Part shown: piece by piece, positions 52,861 through 62,191 of the stretch
Position numbering within the stretch: the stretch's first letter is position 1
Layout of the letters: each line of letters starts with the position of its first letter
NCBI RefSeq assembly: GCF_904067045.1
Contig: NZ_CAJFDC010000036.1
Location: 1,194,001 to 1,258,000 of the forward strand
DNA length: 64,000 bases
Direction of reading: 5' to 3'
Source: Pseudomonas sp. FEN
Lineage (GTDB): Bacteria > Pseudomonadota > Gammaproteobacteria > Pseudomonadales > Pseudomonadaceae
Notes under the pieces: generated by a model
Databases searched by the model: none
What the model saw: the letters and a program-made list of their open reading frames with translations, nothing else
What the model was told of the DNA's origin: nothing
Translations under genes and position numbers: made by a program

Positions 52861-53502
52861 ATGAGCGCACATCTGCTGTCGGAATCCCTTACAGGCACCA
52901 TCGAGGCGCCGTTCCCGGAGTTCGCAACGCCACCCGCCAATCCCTTTGTCGTGCTGAACAACTGGCTGGAACGCGCCCGACGCTACGGCGTACGCGAGCC
53001 CAAGGCCCTGGCGCTGGCCACGGCGGACGCCCGGGGGCGGCCTTCGACGCGGATCGTGGTGATCGCTGAAGTGTCGGACGCCGGGTTGGTGTTCAGCACT
53101 CATGCTGGCAGCCAGAAAGGTCGCGAGCTGGTCGAGAACCCCTGGGCGTCCGGGGTGCTGTACTGGCGCGAGACCAGCCAGCAGATCGTGCTCAATGGCC
53201 GCGCCGAACGGCTCAGCGATGCCCGGGCCGACGCCGCCTGGCAAGGACGTCCCCACGTGACCCACCCGATGTCGGCGGTGTCGCGCCAGAGCGAAGAGCT
53301 GACCGATGTCGAAGCCCTGCGCGCCAGGGCCAAGGCGTTGTCAGGTACCCAGGCGCCCTTGCCGCGCCCGGACGGTTATTGCCTGTTCGAGCTGCGCCTG
53401 GAGTCGGTGGAATTCTGGGGCAACGGCCAGGACCGCCTGCACGAACGGCTGCGCTATGACCGCACCCCCGACGGCTGGGCGGTGCGGCGTTTACAGCCCT
53501 AG
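52861..53502 (+). CDS. phzG: FMN-dependent oxidase PhzG
   Basis: Pyridoxamine-oxidase-like flavoenzyme that oxidises the dihydrophenazine precursor. Seen: 213 residues with [40 protein letters not shown] (FMN-binding region of the PdxH fold), [20 protein letters not shown] and the C-terminal [19 protein letters not shown]. It ends the core operon; the next gene faces the other way and no tailoring enzyme follows. Confidence 0.95.
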   Translation: MSAHLLSESLTGTIEAPFPEFATPPANPFVVLNNWLERARRYGVREPKALALATADARGRPSTRIVVIAEVSDAGLVFSTHAGSQKGRELVENPWASGVLYWRETSQQIVLNGRAERLSDARADAAWQGRPHVTHPMSAVSRQSEELTDVEALRARAKALSGTQAPLPRPDGYCLFELRLESVEFWGNGQDRLHERLRYDRTPDGWAVRRLQP

Positions 53503-53565
53503 ATAGCTTAGGAAAAGAGGGGGGAGGCTTGGATGATACAGACAGGCGAACGAGCCATCCCCCAA

Positions 53566-54684
53566 TTACTCCTCTTCCCCACCTCGATAAACCCCGCGCA
53601 AAAAACTCTCCAGCGCCTGCTCTTCAACCGACCATTGCCCGTGCCCAAGATTGGCAATCAGATCGCGCTTGCGCATCCGCTCCAACCCGGCCTGTACCTG
53701 CTGCGTAGTCGGTACCAACCCGCTCGGCAGCTCATCAGCCAGGGAGCGTCGATACTCATCGGCGTACAGCGACTCCCCGGTAACAATGCCCCTGAGCAGC
53801 AATTGATCCAGTGGCGGCAAGTCTTGCAGCAATGTCGTGAACTGGCCTTCGTCCACCATCCCCGCCCAGACAATCTTGTCGGCCTCCTTTACCGGAACTC
53901 CCTGGGTCAGGCTCGTGGTAAACAGCGTGCGCAGATAATGCGGCGTCATGCCCCGGGCGACATACAGGCGATAGGCCTGCTCCACGTCCCAAGCCTTGCC
54001 CGTGGTTTCCCGGTAAAGCCGACCGAAATGCTCCGAAAACTCTCTGCCCAGATCAGGGAAGTTCAGTTGTGAACCAAACTGATAGAACGGCGCTTTGCTG
54101 CGCCGGAAAATGTTCGTCAGAGCATCCTGGGAAGAACCGGTAAACACCGCGAAAACGCTGCCTTGGCTGGTCGTCAGCAAGGAACGGAGTGTGGCGGTGA
54201 AGTTTTCGAAGGCCCGGCGGGTGGCCAGGTGCTGCACCTCGTCAACGATCAACAACGCCTTGCCCTTGCCCGCGATGTTGAAGCGTTCGAATAACTCATG
54301 GATGGAAGGAATCCCGGCCTCCGCCAGCTCGGCTTCCGCAGAAGCAGAGTCCATTCCCAAACCGACCTTCATGCCCTTGAGCGAACGCTTTGGCCTGGCC
54401 CACCAGGTTTCAATCCGGGTTAGCAGACTGGTTTCGTGCAGCGCCTTGGCGAGCGCCGCGCAGATCACCCGTTCAGGATCGTCCTTGTTGGACCAAAGAT
54501 CCGCGTAGGCCACCACAAAGCCGCGCGCTTCGGCCAGAGGGACAAGGTCGCGCAGCAAAAATTGCGTTTTTCCTTTACGACGCGGGGCAAACAGCGTCGT
54601 GGCCTGCTGGAGCTGGTTCTCGAAGCCCATCAATACCTGCTGGGCAAGGACCGCGCGAGGGAAGTAGAGACGGTCAGGCGTCAT
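53566..54684 (-). CDS. AAA-type ATPase, function unknown
   Basis: 372 residues. Seen: a Walker A-type sequence APRRKGKTQFLLRDL near residue 33, Walker B KALLIVDEVQHLATRRAFEN near 145, a sensor region SVFAVFTGSSQDALTNIF, and a C-terminal helical part that could bind DNA (TTQQVQAGLERMRKRDLIANLGHG). The general layout is that of STAND/Orc1-Cdc6-like ATPases found in Pseudomonas accessory regions. Its promoter shows nested palindromes. It is convergent with phzG; no functional link to phenazines can be seen. Confidence 0.7.
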   Translation of the reverse strand: MTPDRLYFPRAVLAQQVLMGFENQLQQATTLFAPRRKGKTQFLLRDLVPLAEARGFVVAYADLWSNKDDPERVICAALAKALHETSLLTRIETWWARPKRSLKGMKVGLGMDSASAEAELAEAGIPSIHELFERFNIAGKGKALLIVDEVQHLATRRAFENFTATLRSLLTTSQGSVFAVFTGSSQDALTNIFRRSKAPFYQFGSQLNFPDLGREFSEHFGRLYRETTGKAWDVEQAYRLYVARGMTPHYLRTLFTTSLTQGVPVKEADKIVWAGMVDEGQFTTLLQDLPPLDQLLLRGIVTGESLYADEYRRSLADELPSGLVPTTQQVQAGLERMRKRDLIANLGHGQWSVEEQALESFLRGVYRGGEEE

Positions 54685-54686
54685 GG

Positions 54687-54733
54687 TTATGCCGAATTAT
54701 GTGAAAAAAACATAATTATGATTATTGGCATAA
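54687..54733. promoter_or_regulatory. Nested palindromes before the AAA ATPase gene
   Basis: Three symmetric elements within 47 bp: TTATGCC/GGCATAA (54687-54693, 54727-54733), AATTATGT/ACATAATT (54695-54702, 54710-54717) and the perfect palindrome CATAATTATG (54711-54720). The block begins three bases upstream of the start codon, so a regulator bound here would block the promoter or translation start. Confidence 0.6.
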
Positions 54734-54848
54734 TTCCACATATTGCAAGCCCGGCAATGATACGACCCTCCTTACGTCGCCGCGAGGAGGGCCGATATCA
54801 ACCATCACTTCATGTCTCAGCCAGCAGAAAAGGCTGATCTCTTTCGAC

Positions 54849-56915
54849 TCAATGATGCGCCCCCATCGTAGTCCCACCCGCCCCGTCCGGCAGCTCGATG
54901 CTCACGTTCTGCATCATCCCCTGATCCTCATGATCAAGAATGTGGCAGTGCAGCACGAACTCGCCGATATAGCGCTGGTAGCGGGTCCGCACATACAAGG
55001 TGTACACGCCGCTGTTATCGGTTTTGCCTTTGACGAACAGCGTGTCTTTCCACACCCCTTTCATCCCCGCATATTGCGCGTCGTTCTTGTCGGTCTTGTC
55101 CACCGCACCAGGCTCACTGAGATCCACCCCATCCGGACCGATGATTTTCTCGACCTGGAACGGGTTCACATGAATATGAAACGGATGACTGGCAAACGCC
55201 GATTGCAGAACCCAGGTTTGCGCGTCCCCCAGCTTCAGATGACGATCAACCACCCCCGGCTGATAAGGCACGGCATTTTCCGCGGTAGTGCCCACGGCGA
55301 ACTTGGTGTGGTCCGGATCCTTGAAGTCGATCAGGAACACCAGTTTCTGCTCACCCTTGATTTCGCTGTCGGTAATGCTCGGGTGCGGGATGAACTTGTC
55401 AAACCGCAGGTCCTTTTTCAGATCCGCCACCACCATGGCCTTGATGTCCGCCGGCATGTTGCGTTCCGCCGCCGCCACCAGCTCCTGGGTCAGGCGCGCC
55501 TTGGTGTCCGCCACTTTCGTCCCCGGCCCCACATCGACAAAGCCCAGCAGTTGAAGACCACTGGCCTCCTGGCCGACACCGCCCGAGGCCGTGGAAGCTT
55601 CATTGGTCACACAGTAGCGTCCCGGCTCGGGAAAGATGATCAGCAGGTCGTTGCGATAGCCCGGCTGCATGGTGATGACCTGACGACTCTGGGCCTGCTC
55701 CATGGTCAGGCCATCCGAGGCGATCACCTGGTAGTCGATCGGTTGGCCGGTGCATTTCTCCTTGATGAAGTCGGCGGAGGCCAGCGCCGCGATGCCCTTG
55801 TCGCTGTCCGCCTTGGCGTTGTCCTTGAGTTTACGGAACAGCGGCCGGATGGTGTCGCGGATCCCCGCGTGAACCAGGCGCCAGCGTTCGACCTGACCGG
55901 GCCGGGCATCCGTGAAGATCGGCTGCACCAGACCGTTGACGCTGGTATAGCGCCCTGAGTCGGTCCAGCTGGAAGGCTGCAATTGGTCGAACGATTCGAC
56001 AACCCCCACTTCGCCCGGCTTGCAGGTCCAGTCCAAGGTCATCTTGTCCTTGCCATCCTTGTCCTTGACGATATTGCCGTCCTTATCCTTCACCGGCTTG
56101 TAGCGGAAGTTGCCGGCCGCGTCCTTGCACGCATAGGGAATTTGCTGGAACACCAGCAAACGCTCCTTGAACGAGCGGCCATCAGCGCCCTTGAGCAGGG
56201 TGTCGATATCGCCATTGGCGTCACGGCTCGGCTTGCGATCGCCATGGATGATCAACGCGCCGGCCATGCCGCTGGCGACCTGGATCGCGGTGGAACCATG
56301 GCGATGCGGGTGGTACCAGAAGGTGCCCGCCGGGTGATCGGCCGGGATGTTGTACTCGTACTGGAAGCTGACCTGCGGGTTGATCGACAGCAACACGTTG
56401 TCGCTGTTGCCCGTGGGGCTGACCCACAAACCGTGGGAGTGCAGGTTGGTGCCGTTGAAGCAGTGCGGCACGTCCGGCTTGCTGTCGTGGGCGGTGCAAC
56501 TGGGGTCGGGTGGCAACTGGTTGTCGAGGCTGATGCGCACCGTGTCGCCGGGCGTGACATTGATGGTCGGCGCCACGAACGGCGCCGCCGGGTCGACATC
56601 GGTACCGGTATAGCTGCGCAGTGACACTGGGACATTCTGCCCGGTCGCCGGGTCGAAGATATGGTTATTGGTGTATTGGATCGTCAGGTCCAGTCGCCGC
56701 TCACGACCGGCATGGCTCTGCTCGGGGCCGGGAGCGGCAGTGGACTTGAGCAACAGGCTGCCCACCATCGGCTTGGGCGCCTCTTGTTGCAGGCCCGGCG
56801 GGTTATTGAACAATCGGGAAGGTTCTACCGCGAGTGCCGTGCCGCCGTGACCCATCACCGCCAGGGCGATCAGACCCAGCGCACAGCGGGCTTTATCCTT
56901 GCGCAATCCTGTCAT
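54849..56915 (-). CDS. Multicopper oxidase
   Basis: Exported copper enzyme. Seen: about 688 residues with an N-terminal hydrophobic signal (ALGLIALAVMGHGGTALAVE) and all four copper motifs: HSHGLW (type 2/3), FWYHPHRHG, HPFHIHVNPF and HCHILDHEDQGMM (type 1 and type 3). A lysine/aspartate-rich insert (KDKDGNIVKDKDGKDKM) lies near residue 290. Such enzymes oxidise phenols, metals or bilirubin-like compounds. I take the ATG at 56915 rather than 56936. Neighbours give no clear substrate. Confidence 0.9.
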   Translation of the reverse strand: MTGLRKDKARCALGLIALAVMGHGGTALAVEPSRLFNNPPGLQQEAPKPMVGSLLLKSTAAPGPEQSHAGRERRLDLTIQYTNNHIFDPATGQNVPVSLRSYTGTDVDPAAPFVAPTINVTPGDTVRISLDNQLPPDPSCTAHDSKPDVPHCFNGTNLHSHGLWVSPTGNSDNVLLSINPQVSFQYEYNIPADHPAGTFWYHPHRHGSTAIQVASGMAGALIIHGDRKPSRDANGDIDTLLKGADGRSFKERLLVFQQIPYACKDAAGNFRYKPVKDKDGNIVKDKDGKDKMTLDWTCKPGEVGVVESFDQLQPSSWTDSGRYTSVNGLVQPIFTDARPGQVERWRLVHAGIRDTIRPLFRKLKDNAKADSDKGIAALASADFIKEKCTGQPIDYQVIASDGLTMEQAQSRQVITMQPGYRNDLLIIFPEPGRYCVTNEASTASGGVGQEASGLQLLGFVDVGPGTKVADTKARLTQELVAAAERNMPADIKAMVVADLKKDLRFDKFIPHPSITDSEIKGEQKLVFLIDFKDPDHTKFAVGTTAENAVPYQPGVVDRHLKLGDAQTWVLQSAFASHPFHIHVNPFQVEKIIGPDGVDLSEPGAVDKTDKNDAQYAGMKGVWKDTLFVKGKTDNSGVYTLYVRTRYQRYIGEFVLHCHILDHEDQGMMQNVSIELPDGAGGTTMGAHH

Positions 56916-57092
56916 GGTACTGCTCCTGCAAATCAACCGTGAACTTCAGGGGGTTGGCACAGGACAGGCCGAGAAACACCGGTGCGACAGCATCCGTTTC
57001 AGACAGCAGCAATCCGTGCTGGCGTAAAGCTAGTAGCTTATGCGCGGAATGCAATGTTTGCGGGGGATCGCCGCGTGTTTTGGCCTGGAAAG

Positions 57093-57995
57093 TCAGCGTG
57101 CCGCGGGCGAGGCAAAGCCTTCGAAGGCCAGCCGCAGGGCCTTGGCATATTCACGGCTGCCCAGGGTCATGCTGTTGATATGGTTGCCGCCTTTTATCAG
57201 CAGCAATTGCTTGGGCTGCGCGGCGGCTTCATACAGGGCCTTGCTGAAACGCGAGGGGACGTAGGGGTCGTCGGTGCCATGGACGATCAGCAGCGGGATG
57301 TCGATCTGGTTGATCTTGTCGATGGTGTCAAATTTCTCCGAGAGAATCCAGCTGACCGGCAATGCGGTCGGGATCGCCGCCCGAGCCGCGTCGCCCAGGT
57401 CGGTAAAGGTCGACTCGATGATCAGCCCCGCGGCCTTGGGCGCCTCCTTGCCGCTGGCCAGGCGCTCGGCGAGATCCACCGCCACCGCGCCGCCGAGGGA
57501 GTGGCCGTAGATATAGCGCTTGCGGGCATCGGGTTGCAGTTGTACCAGGCGCTGCCAGGCATTGCCCGCGTCCTGGTACACGCTGTGTTCGGAAGGCAGG
57601 CTACCGGGGCTATCGCCGAAACCGCGATAATCGATGGCCAGTACCGAGAAGCCCAGATCGCGCAATTGCGTGATCCGTCCGACCTGCGCCGTCAGGTTCC
57701 AACGGGTGCCGTGCAGGTACAGGATGGCCGGCGCATTCGCCCGGCTCGATGGCCACCACCAGGCATGCAGGTAGTCGGCGCCGGCCACTCCGTCGCGGAG
57801 CGGAATCCGCAGTTCCTTGACCCCCGCCGGTACGCCGTTGAACCAGCTCGCGGTGCCTGGCTGGATATTGAACAGCAGTTCACGCTCTTTATAAGCCAGC
57901 CGCGAACAGCCATAAGGCAGGCCGACGGCGAGAAACACCGCCAGCAATCCCAAGGACAACCAACGGCGGCGGGCGATAAAGGTTCTGACGGTCAT
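57093..57995 (-). CDS. Alpha/beta hydrolase, membrane-anchored
   Basis: Seen: 300 residues with an N-terminal hydrophobic segment (LSLGLLAVFLAVGLPYGCSR, possible lipobox-like Cys), and an alpha/beta-hydrolase core: ILYLHGTRWNLT, YIYGHSLGGAVAVDLAERLA (nucleophile Ser in GHSLGG), LIVHGTDDPYVP (Asp) and KGGNHINSM (His). This is a dienelactone hydrolase/BEM46-like type of unknown substrate. It is transcribed in the same direction as the multicopper oxidase. Confidence 0.88.
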   Translation of the reverse strand: MTVRTFIARRRWLSLGLLAVFLAVGLPYGCSRLAYKERELLFNIQPGTASWFNGVPAGVKELRIPLRDGVAGADYLHAWWWPSSRANAPAILYLHGTRWNLTAQVGRITQLRDLGFSVLAIDYRGFGDSPGSLPSEHSVYQDAGNAWQRLVQLQPDARKRYIYGHSLGGAVAVDLAERLASGKEAPKAAGLIIESTFTDLGDAARAAIPTALPVSWILSEKFDTIDKINQIDIPLLIVHGTDDPYVPSRFSKALYEAAAQPKQLLLIKGGNHINSMTLGSREYAKALRLAFEGFASPAAR

Positions 57996-58070
57996 GGCGC
58001 CCGGGTCTCGGTCTCAAGGAAAGCGTCGGCTCACAAGCCCCATAGATTACTCGCAAGCTCGTGCACAAAC

Positions 58071-58103
58071 AAAAACGCCCCGAACCAGTCGGGGCGTTTT
58101 TTT
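58071..58103. terminator. Bidirectional terminator
   Basis: AACGCCCCGA-CCAG-TCGGGGCGTT-type hairpin (AAAAACGCCCC...GGGGCGTTTTTTT) with T runs on both strands. It follows the oprD-like gene (stop 58141). Confidence 0.85.
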
Positions 58104-58140
58104 CAACCTGGGATCAGGTGGCTACAGCCTTGTCGCTCGA

Positions 58141-59427
58141 TCAGAACACGCTGATCGGGTAGTCGACGTACACACGGACTTCGTTGCCGCTCACGTTGTA
58201 CTCGCTGGATTTCTCCGACACACGCAGGATCGAGCTACGCAGCTTCACGCTCAGGTCCTTGGCCGGGCCACTCTGGACCACGTACTTGACCTGGTTGAAG
58301 AACTCACGCTCGGTACCGCCGGTGCTGGTGGAGGTGGTGATGTTGTCGCCACGCACGTAGGCCACGTTGTAGGTCAGGCCCGGAACGCCGAAGGCGCCGA
58401 AGTCCAAGCCGTAGCCCAGCTGCCAGGAGCGCTCGTCGGGGGCGTTGAAGTCCGACCAGTAGGAGTTCGCCAGGTTGATGGTGTTGCCACCGTCGCCGAC
58501 GCTCCGCTGATCCTGCTGGTAGCCGCCGTACGGATAGCCCAACAGGCTGCCGCCGGTGCTGCTCTGGTGCGCGAGGGTGAAGGAGTGAGCGCCCAGGGCG
58601 TAGGTAGCGGCCAGGCTCCAGATGCGGTTGTCACGACCTTCGGCATTCTTTTCCGCCGCGTAGCCACGGTCCAGCTGGGTACGGTAGCCGTTGAAGTCCA
58701 GGGTCAGGGACTGGTCCGAGGCGATCGGGAACACGTAGTTCAGGTTCAGGTACTGCTTCTTCAGCACCTCGTCGACGTCGGAGGCATACAGCGCCGCCTT
58801 GAACTCCTTGGTGAACTGGTAGCTACCACCCAGGATGTCGATGCCTTTCAGGCCGCCACTGTCACGACCTTCGGCGCTCTTGCGCGACTCGGCGGTGAAG
58901 TGACCAGCGTTCAGCTCCAGGCCTTCGATCTCCTTGGAGGTGATCAGGGTACCGGTGTAGCTTTCCGGCAACAGGCGCGAGTTGTCGTAGTTCAGCAGCG
59001 GCAGGGCCGGCATCTGGTCACCGTAGGTCAGCACGGTGTTGGACAGACGGAATTTCACCGCAGCGCCGCCCTTGGCCAGGTCCTTGGCCGGATCCTTGTT
59101 GTTGTCCTGCTTGAAGAAATCGATACCTGATGCGCCGGTTTCGCCGCGACCGCCGTCCAGACGCAGTGCATACAGGCCAAAGGCGTCAACGCCCACGCCC
59201 ACGGTACCCTGGGTGAAGCCGGACTGGAAGGTGCCGATGGCCGCCTGGCCCCATTCGATCTTGTCCTGGTTGCCGTTTTTGTAATCACGGTTGATGTAGG
59301 CGTTACGCAGCAGGACGTTCAGGTGACTGTCGTCAACAAAACCCTTGGAGTCCGATTGATCGCTGGCCATGGCCTGGGTAGCGCCGAGAATGCCCAATGC
59401 GAGCAGGCCGATTCGTTTGTTCAACAT
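58141..59427 (-). CDS. OprD-family outer-membrane porin
   Basis: Specific porin of the outer membrane. Seen: 428 residues from MLNKRIGLLALGILGATQAM, a signal peptide, then the OprD signature (GFVDDSHLNVLLRNAYINRDYKN, IEWGQAAIGTFQSGFTQGTVGVGVDAFGLYALRLDGG) and many amphipathic beta strands, with a C-terminal EVRVYVDYPISVF ending in Phe. OprD members import small carboxylates, amino acids or peptides; the exact substrate is open. I choose the ATG at 59427 because the longer frame (to 59499) lacks a signal. Confidence 0.93.
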   Translation of the reverse strand: MLNKRIGLLALGILGATQAMASDQSDSKGFVDDSHLNVLLRNAYINRDYKNGNQDKIEWGQAAIGTFQSGFTQGTVGVGVDAFGLYALRLDGGRGETGASGIDFFKQDNNKDPAKDLAKGGAAVKFRLSNTVLTYGDQMPALPLLNYDNSRLLPESYTGTLITSKEIEGLELNAGHFTAESRKSAEGRDSGGLKGIDILGGSYQFTKEFKAALYASDVDEVLKKQYLNLNYVFPIASDQSLTLDFNGYRTQLDRGYAAEKNAEGRDNRIWSLAATYALGAHSFTLAHQSSTGGSLLGYPYGGYQQDQRSVGDGGNTINLANSYWSDFNAPDERSWQLGYGLDFGAFGVPGLTYNVAYVRGDNITTSTSTGGTEREFFNQVKYVVQSGPAKDLSVKLRSSILRVSEKSSEYNVSGNEVRVYVDYPISVF

Positions 59428-59732
59428 GTTTTGTTCCTTATCGCTGGAAGAAACGCCCTGCGGCTTCGAGCTGGAATGTTGTGTTGGTGCTTCGCGCACA
59501 AACGAAAAGACCCGCCGGCAATCGTCGCAGCGGGCCTTTTATTATTCTAGGTATATGGCGTATAGCCACAGGCGTGGGGCGAATCCTATCCGCGACACGG
59601 CTATTGTGTCAATTTCGTGAAACCTCAGTGAATATAAGGGATTACCCGGCCAACCTCGCAAAAAGACATATCCACCAACGACGGCCTCCATATCGCCGGG
59701 CGACATGAAATGCCCCCAGGGCTCGCATTTTC
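59428..59732. other. Intergenic region
   Basis: 305 bp. A possible hairpin (about 59509-59538, CCCGC...GCGGG followed by T) and AT-rich sequence that may hold the porin promoter. No gene seen. Confidence 0.4.
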
Positions 59733-60425
59733 TCAGGGGGAACAGCCGTCCAGATCACAGGATGGCCCCACGGCGGCGACTGGCGCGCAAGCCACCGATT
59801 GGCCGAGCCAGGCGGCGAACGCTTCGGGTTTGCCGAGGAAAGGACTGATATCGATCAGGCTGAAACGGCCCTCCTTTTCCAGCGCCAAGGTCGGAAAACC
59901 CTGGCCGCCGACCCGGGACAACAAGCCGCGGCTGTACTTGAAGTGCTCTGCCGCCAGCGCATCGCTGTTCTGTTCAAAAGCGGCCTTGAAGGCTTCGGCT
60001 TCGAAGCCCAACTCAGCGGCCAATGCCAGCAGCACGTCGACATCGACCAGGTGCCGCCCCTCGACGTAGTGCGCGACCTGCAGGCGCTGCAGCATATCCA
60101 GCCCACGCCCTTGCAGTTGTTCGGCGGCAAGGACCGCGCGGGTGGGCGGCGTGGAGTCGAAGACCACCGACGAATCACGCAACAATCCCTCGAAATAGTC
60201 CTGGCCAAACGGCTGGCCGGTGTACTCGGCAATCCGCCGGTCGTGGGGCATGATGTAATCGCGCAGGCTCGAGGAGACGAACTGGCGGTTGTTACCCGCC
60301 ATCATGCCCCCACCATGCAGGACCACGGGTAACACCTGTCGGGCAGCCTGGATCAGTGGCTCGGCACCGTAGCACCAGCCGCACAACGGATCGTAGATAT
60401 AGTGAAGGGCGGTTGAGGCAGCCAT
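59733..60425 (-). CDS. DsbA-family protein (FrnE/2-hydroxychromene isomerase type)
   Basis: Seen: 230 residues beginning HYIYDPLCGWCYGAEPLIQA, a thioredoxin-fold CGWC active site near residue 15, then the helical insertion (FVSSSLRDYIMPHDRRIAEYTG) and GGQGFPTLALEKEGRF with a cis-Pro at the usual place. No signal peptide, so it is cytosolic. These proteins act in disulfide exchange or as glutathione-dependent isomerases; the substrate is unknown. Confidence 0.85.
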   Translation of the reverse strand: MAASTALHYIYDPLCGWCYGAEPLIQAARQVLPVVLHGGGMMAGNNRQFVSSSLRDYIMPHDRRIAEYTGQPFGQDYFEGLLRDSSVVFDSTPPTRAVLAAEQLQGRGLDMLQRLQVAHYVEGRHLVDVDVLLALAAELGFEAEAFKAAFEQNSDALAAEHFKYSRGLLSRVGGQGFPTLALEKEGRFSLIDISPFLGKPEAFAAWLGQSVACAPVAAVGPSCDLDGCSP

Positions 60426-60580
60426 GGAAATCTCCCGAAGGTGTCAATGCAGCGATACCTTCAGACTAGTCGCCCATGACCAATCGAAAAACCCCGGAAT
60501 GGAGCCTGGTGTGTTGCGCAAATCGGGCGAATCAAAAAAACTGATGCTCAGCGGCGCCCTCCGCCCAACAATCGCCCATA

Positions 60581-60621
60581 AAAAACGCCGTTGCCCGGAT
60601 CACTCCGGCCAACGGCGTTTT
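60581..60621. terminator. Terminator
   Basis: AACGCCGTTG...CAACGGCGTT long hairpin (AAAAACGCCGTTGCCCGG / CCGGCCAACGGCGTTTT) with an A/T run at each side. It follows the small gene at 60635. Confidence 0.8.
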
Positions 60622-60634
60622 GTCCAAAGTCCTT

Positions 60635-60856
60635 TTAACCCTGCAAAACCCCTAGCAAGGCCTCCAGTTCAGCGTCGCTGAACAGGCCCTCGGGGTAACG
60701 GTCGATAATTATCCGACGAGGATCCTGACCACGGGTCGTGCGCGTTCCATTGCTTTTCAACCATTGGGCCAGGATCTGAAGCGACTCGCTCGTCACCGAC
60801 AGGGGGTGCGAAACCCGCTCACTGGCTACGTTCATTCCGGCGCTCTCCTGGTTCAT
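60635..60856 (-). CDS. Small hypothetical protein
   Basis: 73 residues: soluble, mixed charge, MNQESAGMNVASERVSHPLS..., with a C-terminal helix DAELEALLGVLQG. No motif. The presence of a terminator right after the stop and a codon use like the backbone support a real gene. The alternative start is the second ATG, seven residues later. Confidence 0.55.
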   Translation of the reverse strand: MNQESAGMNVASERVSHPLSVTSESLQILAQWLKSNGTRTTRGQDPRRIIIDRYPEGLFSDAELEALLGVLQG

Positions 60857-60974
60857 GAGCGGCTAACTTACTCAAGGTTTATGACAAAACGTCGCACCCT
60901 AAAAGACACTACGTCATACAAACAAACCCGATACAAGAGCTATGCCAAAACGCCAGTTCAGCAGCCGAAAAACC

Positions 60975-61008
60975 TAAAAAAACCCGCAGTCCATAAGGGC
61001 TGCGGGTT
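60975..61008 (-). terminator. aguA terminator
   Basis: On the minus strand AAACCCGCAGCCC...GGACTGCGGGTTT, followed by a T run; it lies 70 bp after the aguA stop. Confidence 0.8.
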
Positions 61009-61077
61009 TGATGGGGGATCGCTCAACAGTGATGCAAAAACGCCATCATTTGTAGCGTTACACTAATTGTTACAGCT

Positions 61078-62187
61078 TCACTCACCTTTGTGGGGGGCGG
61101 GTTGCTGTTGTGTAAGGCAATGGATATTCCCACCACCCAGTAACAACTCGCGCCCTGGCACCATGACCACCTCATGTTGCGGGAAAAGGTTCTGCAGGAT
61201 TGCCTTTGCCACGCTGTCCAGCGGGTCATCGAAGCTCGGCGCGATGATGCCGCCGTTGACGATCAGGAAGTTCACGTAGGAACCGGCCAACCGCACCGAA
61301 GGGTTGCGCTCCTGGCTGCCCGTCACCGCATCGATCCCGGCACACTCTTCTTCGGTGGCATACAACGGCCCCGGAATCGGCATTTTGTGCACTATGAAGG
61401 AGCGCCCCTTGGCGTCACGGCTGCTTTCCAGCACATTCATCGCCGCCTGGCAGCGCGGGTAGTTGGGGTTCTCGGGATCGTCGGTCCAGGCCAGCAGGAC
61501 TTCGCCCGGACGCACGTAGCAGCAGAAGTTATCCACATGGCCGTCGGTCTCGTCGTTGAACAAGCCGTCCGGCAGCCAGATCACCTTGTCCACCGCCAGG
61601 TGCTCGGCGAGTACCTGTTCGATGGCTTCGCGGCTCAGGTGCGGGTTGCGGTTGCGATTGAGCAGGCATTCCTCGGTGGTGATCAGCGTCCCTTCGCCAT
61701 CGACATGGATCGAGCCGCCCTCGAGGACGAAGCCTCCAGTCCGATAGCGCGGGCAGCGCTCGATTTCGAGGATCTTGCCGGCCACCTGTTCGTCGCGGTT
61801 CCATGGCGCATAGAGACCGCCATCGAAGCCACCCCAGGCGTTGAAGTCCCAGTCGACACCACGGACTTCGCCCTGGTCGTTGATGACGAAGGTCGGCCCG
61901 CTGTCGCGCACCCAGGCGTCATCGCTGGACATTTCCACCAGGCGGATATTCGGCACATCCAGGCGCGCCCGGGCGTTTTCATACTGTGCGGCGGACACCG
62001 CCACGGTCACCGGTTCGAAACGCGCAATGGCCCGGGCCACGGCGGCATGGGCGGCCTGCGCCGGCTTGCCGCCCAGGCGCCAGTTGTCCGGGCGCTCGGG
62101 CCAGATCATCCAGACCTGGGTTTGTGCCGCCCACTCGGCGGGCATATGGAAGCCGTCGGCGCGCGGCGTGCTGGGCAAAGTGGTCAT
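61078..62187 (-). CDS. aguA: Agmatine deiminase AguA
   Basis: Converts agmatine to N-carbamoylputrescine. Seen: 369 residues with [20 protein letters not shown], the substrate/catalytic stretches [15 protein letters not shown] and [60 protein letters not shown], and the nucleophile Cys near the end in [13 protein letters not shown]. The ATG at 62187 gives the standard length. It lies five bases after aguB stops, so both are one operon of arginine decarboxylase-pathway catabolism. Confidence 0.97.
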   Translation of the reverse strand: MTTLPSTPRADGFHMPAEWAAQTQVWMIWPERPDNWRLGGKPAQAAHAAVARAIARFEPVTVAVSAAQYENARARLDVPNIRLVEMSSDDAWVRDSGPTFVINDQGEVRGVDWDFNAWGGFDGGLYAPWNRDEQVAGKILEIERCPRYRTGGFVLEGGSIHVDGEGTLITTEECLLNRNRNPHLSREAIEQVLAEHLAVDKVIWLPDGLFNDETDGHVDNFCCYVRPGEVLLAWTDDPENPNYPRCQAAMNVLESSRDAKGRSFIVHKMPIPGPLYATEEECAGIDAVTGSQERNPSVRLAGSYVNFLIVNGGIIAPSFDDPLDSVAKAILQNLFPQHEVVMVPGRELLLGGGNIHCLTQQQPAPHKGE

Positions 62188-62191
62188 GCGA

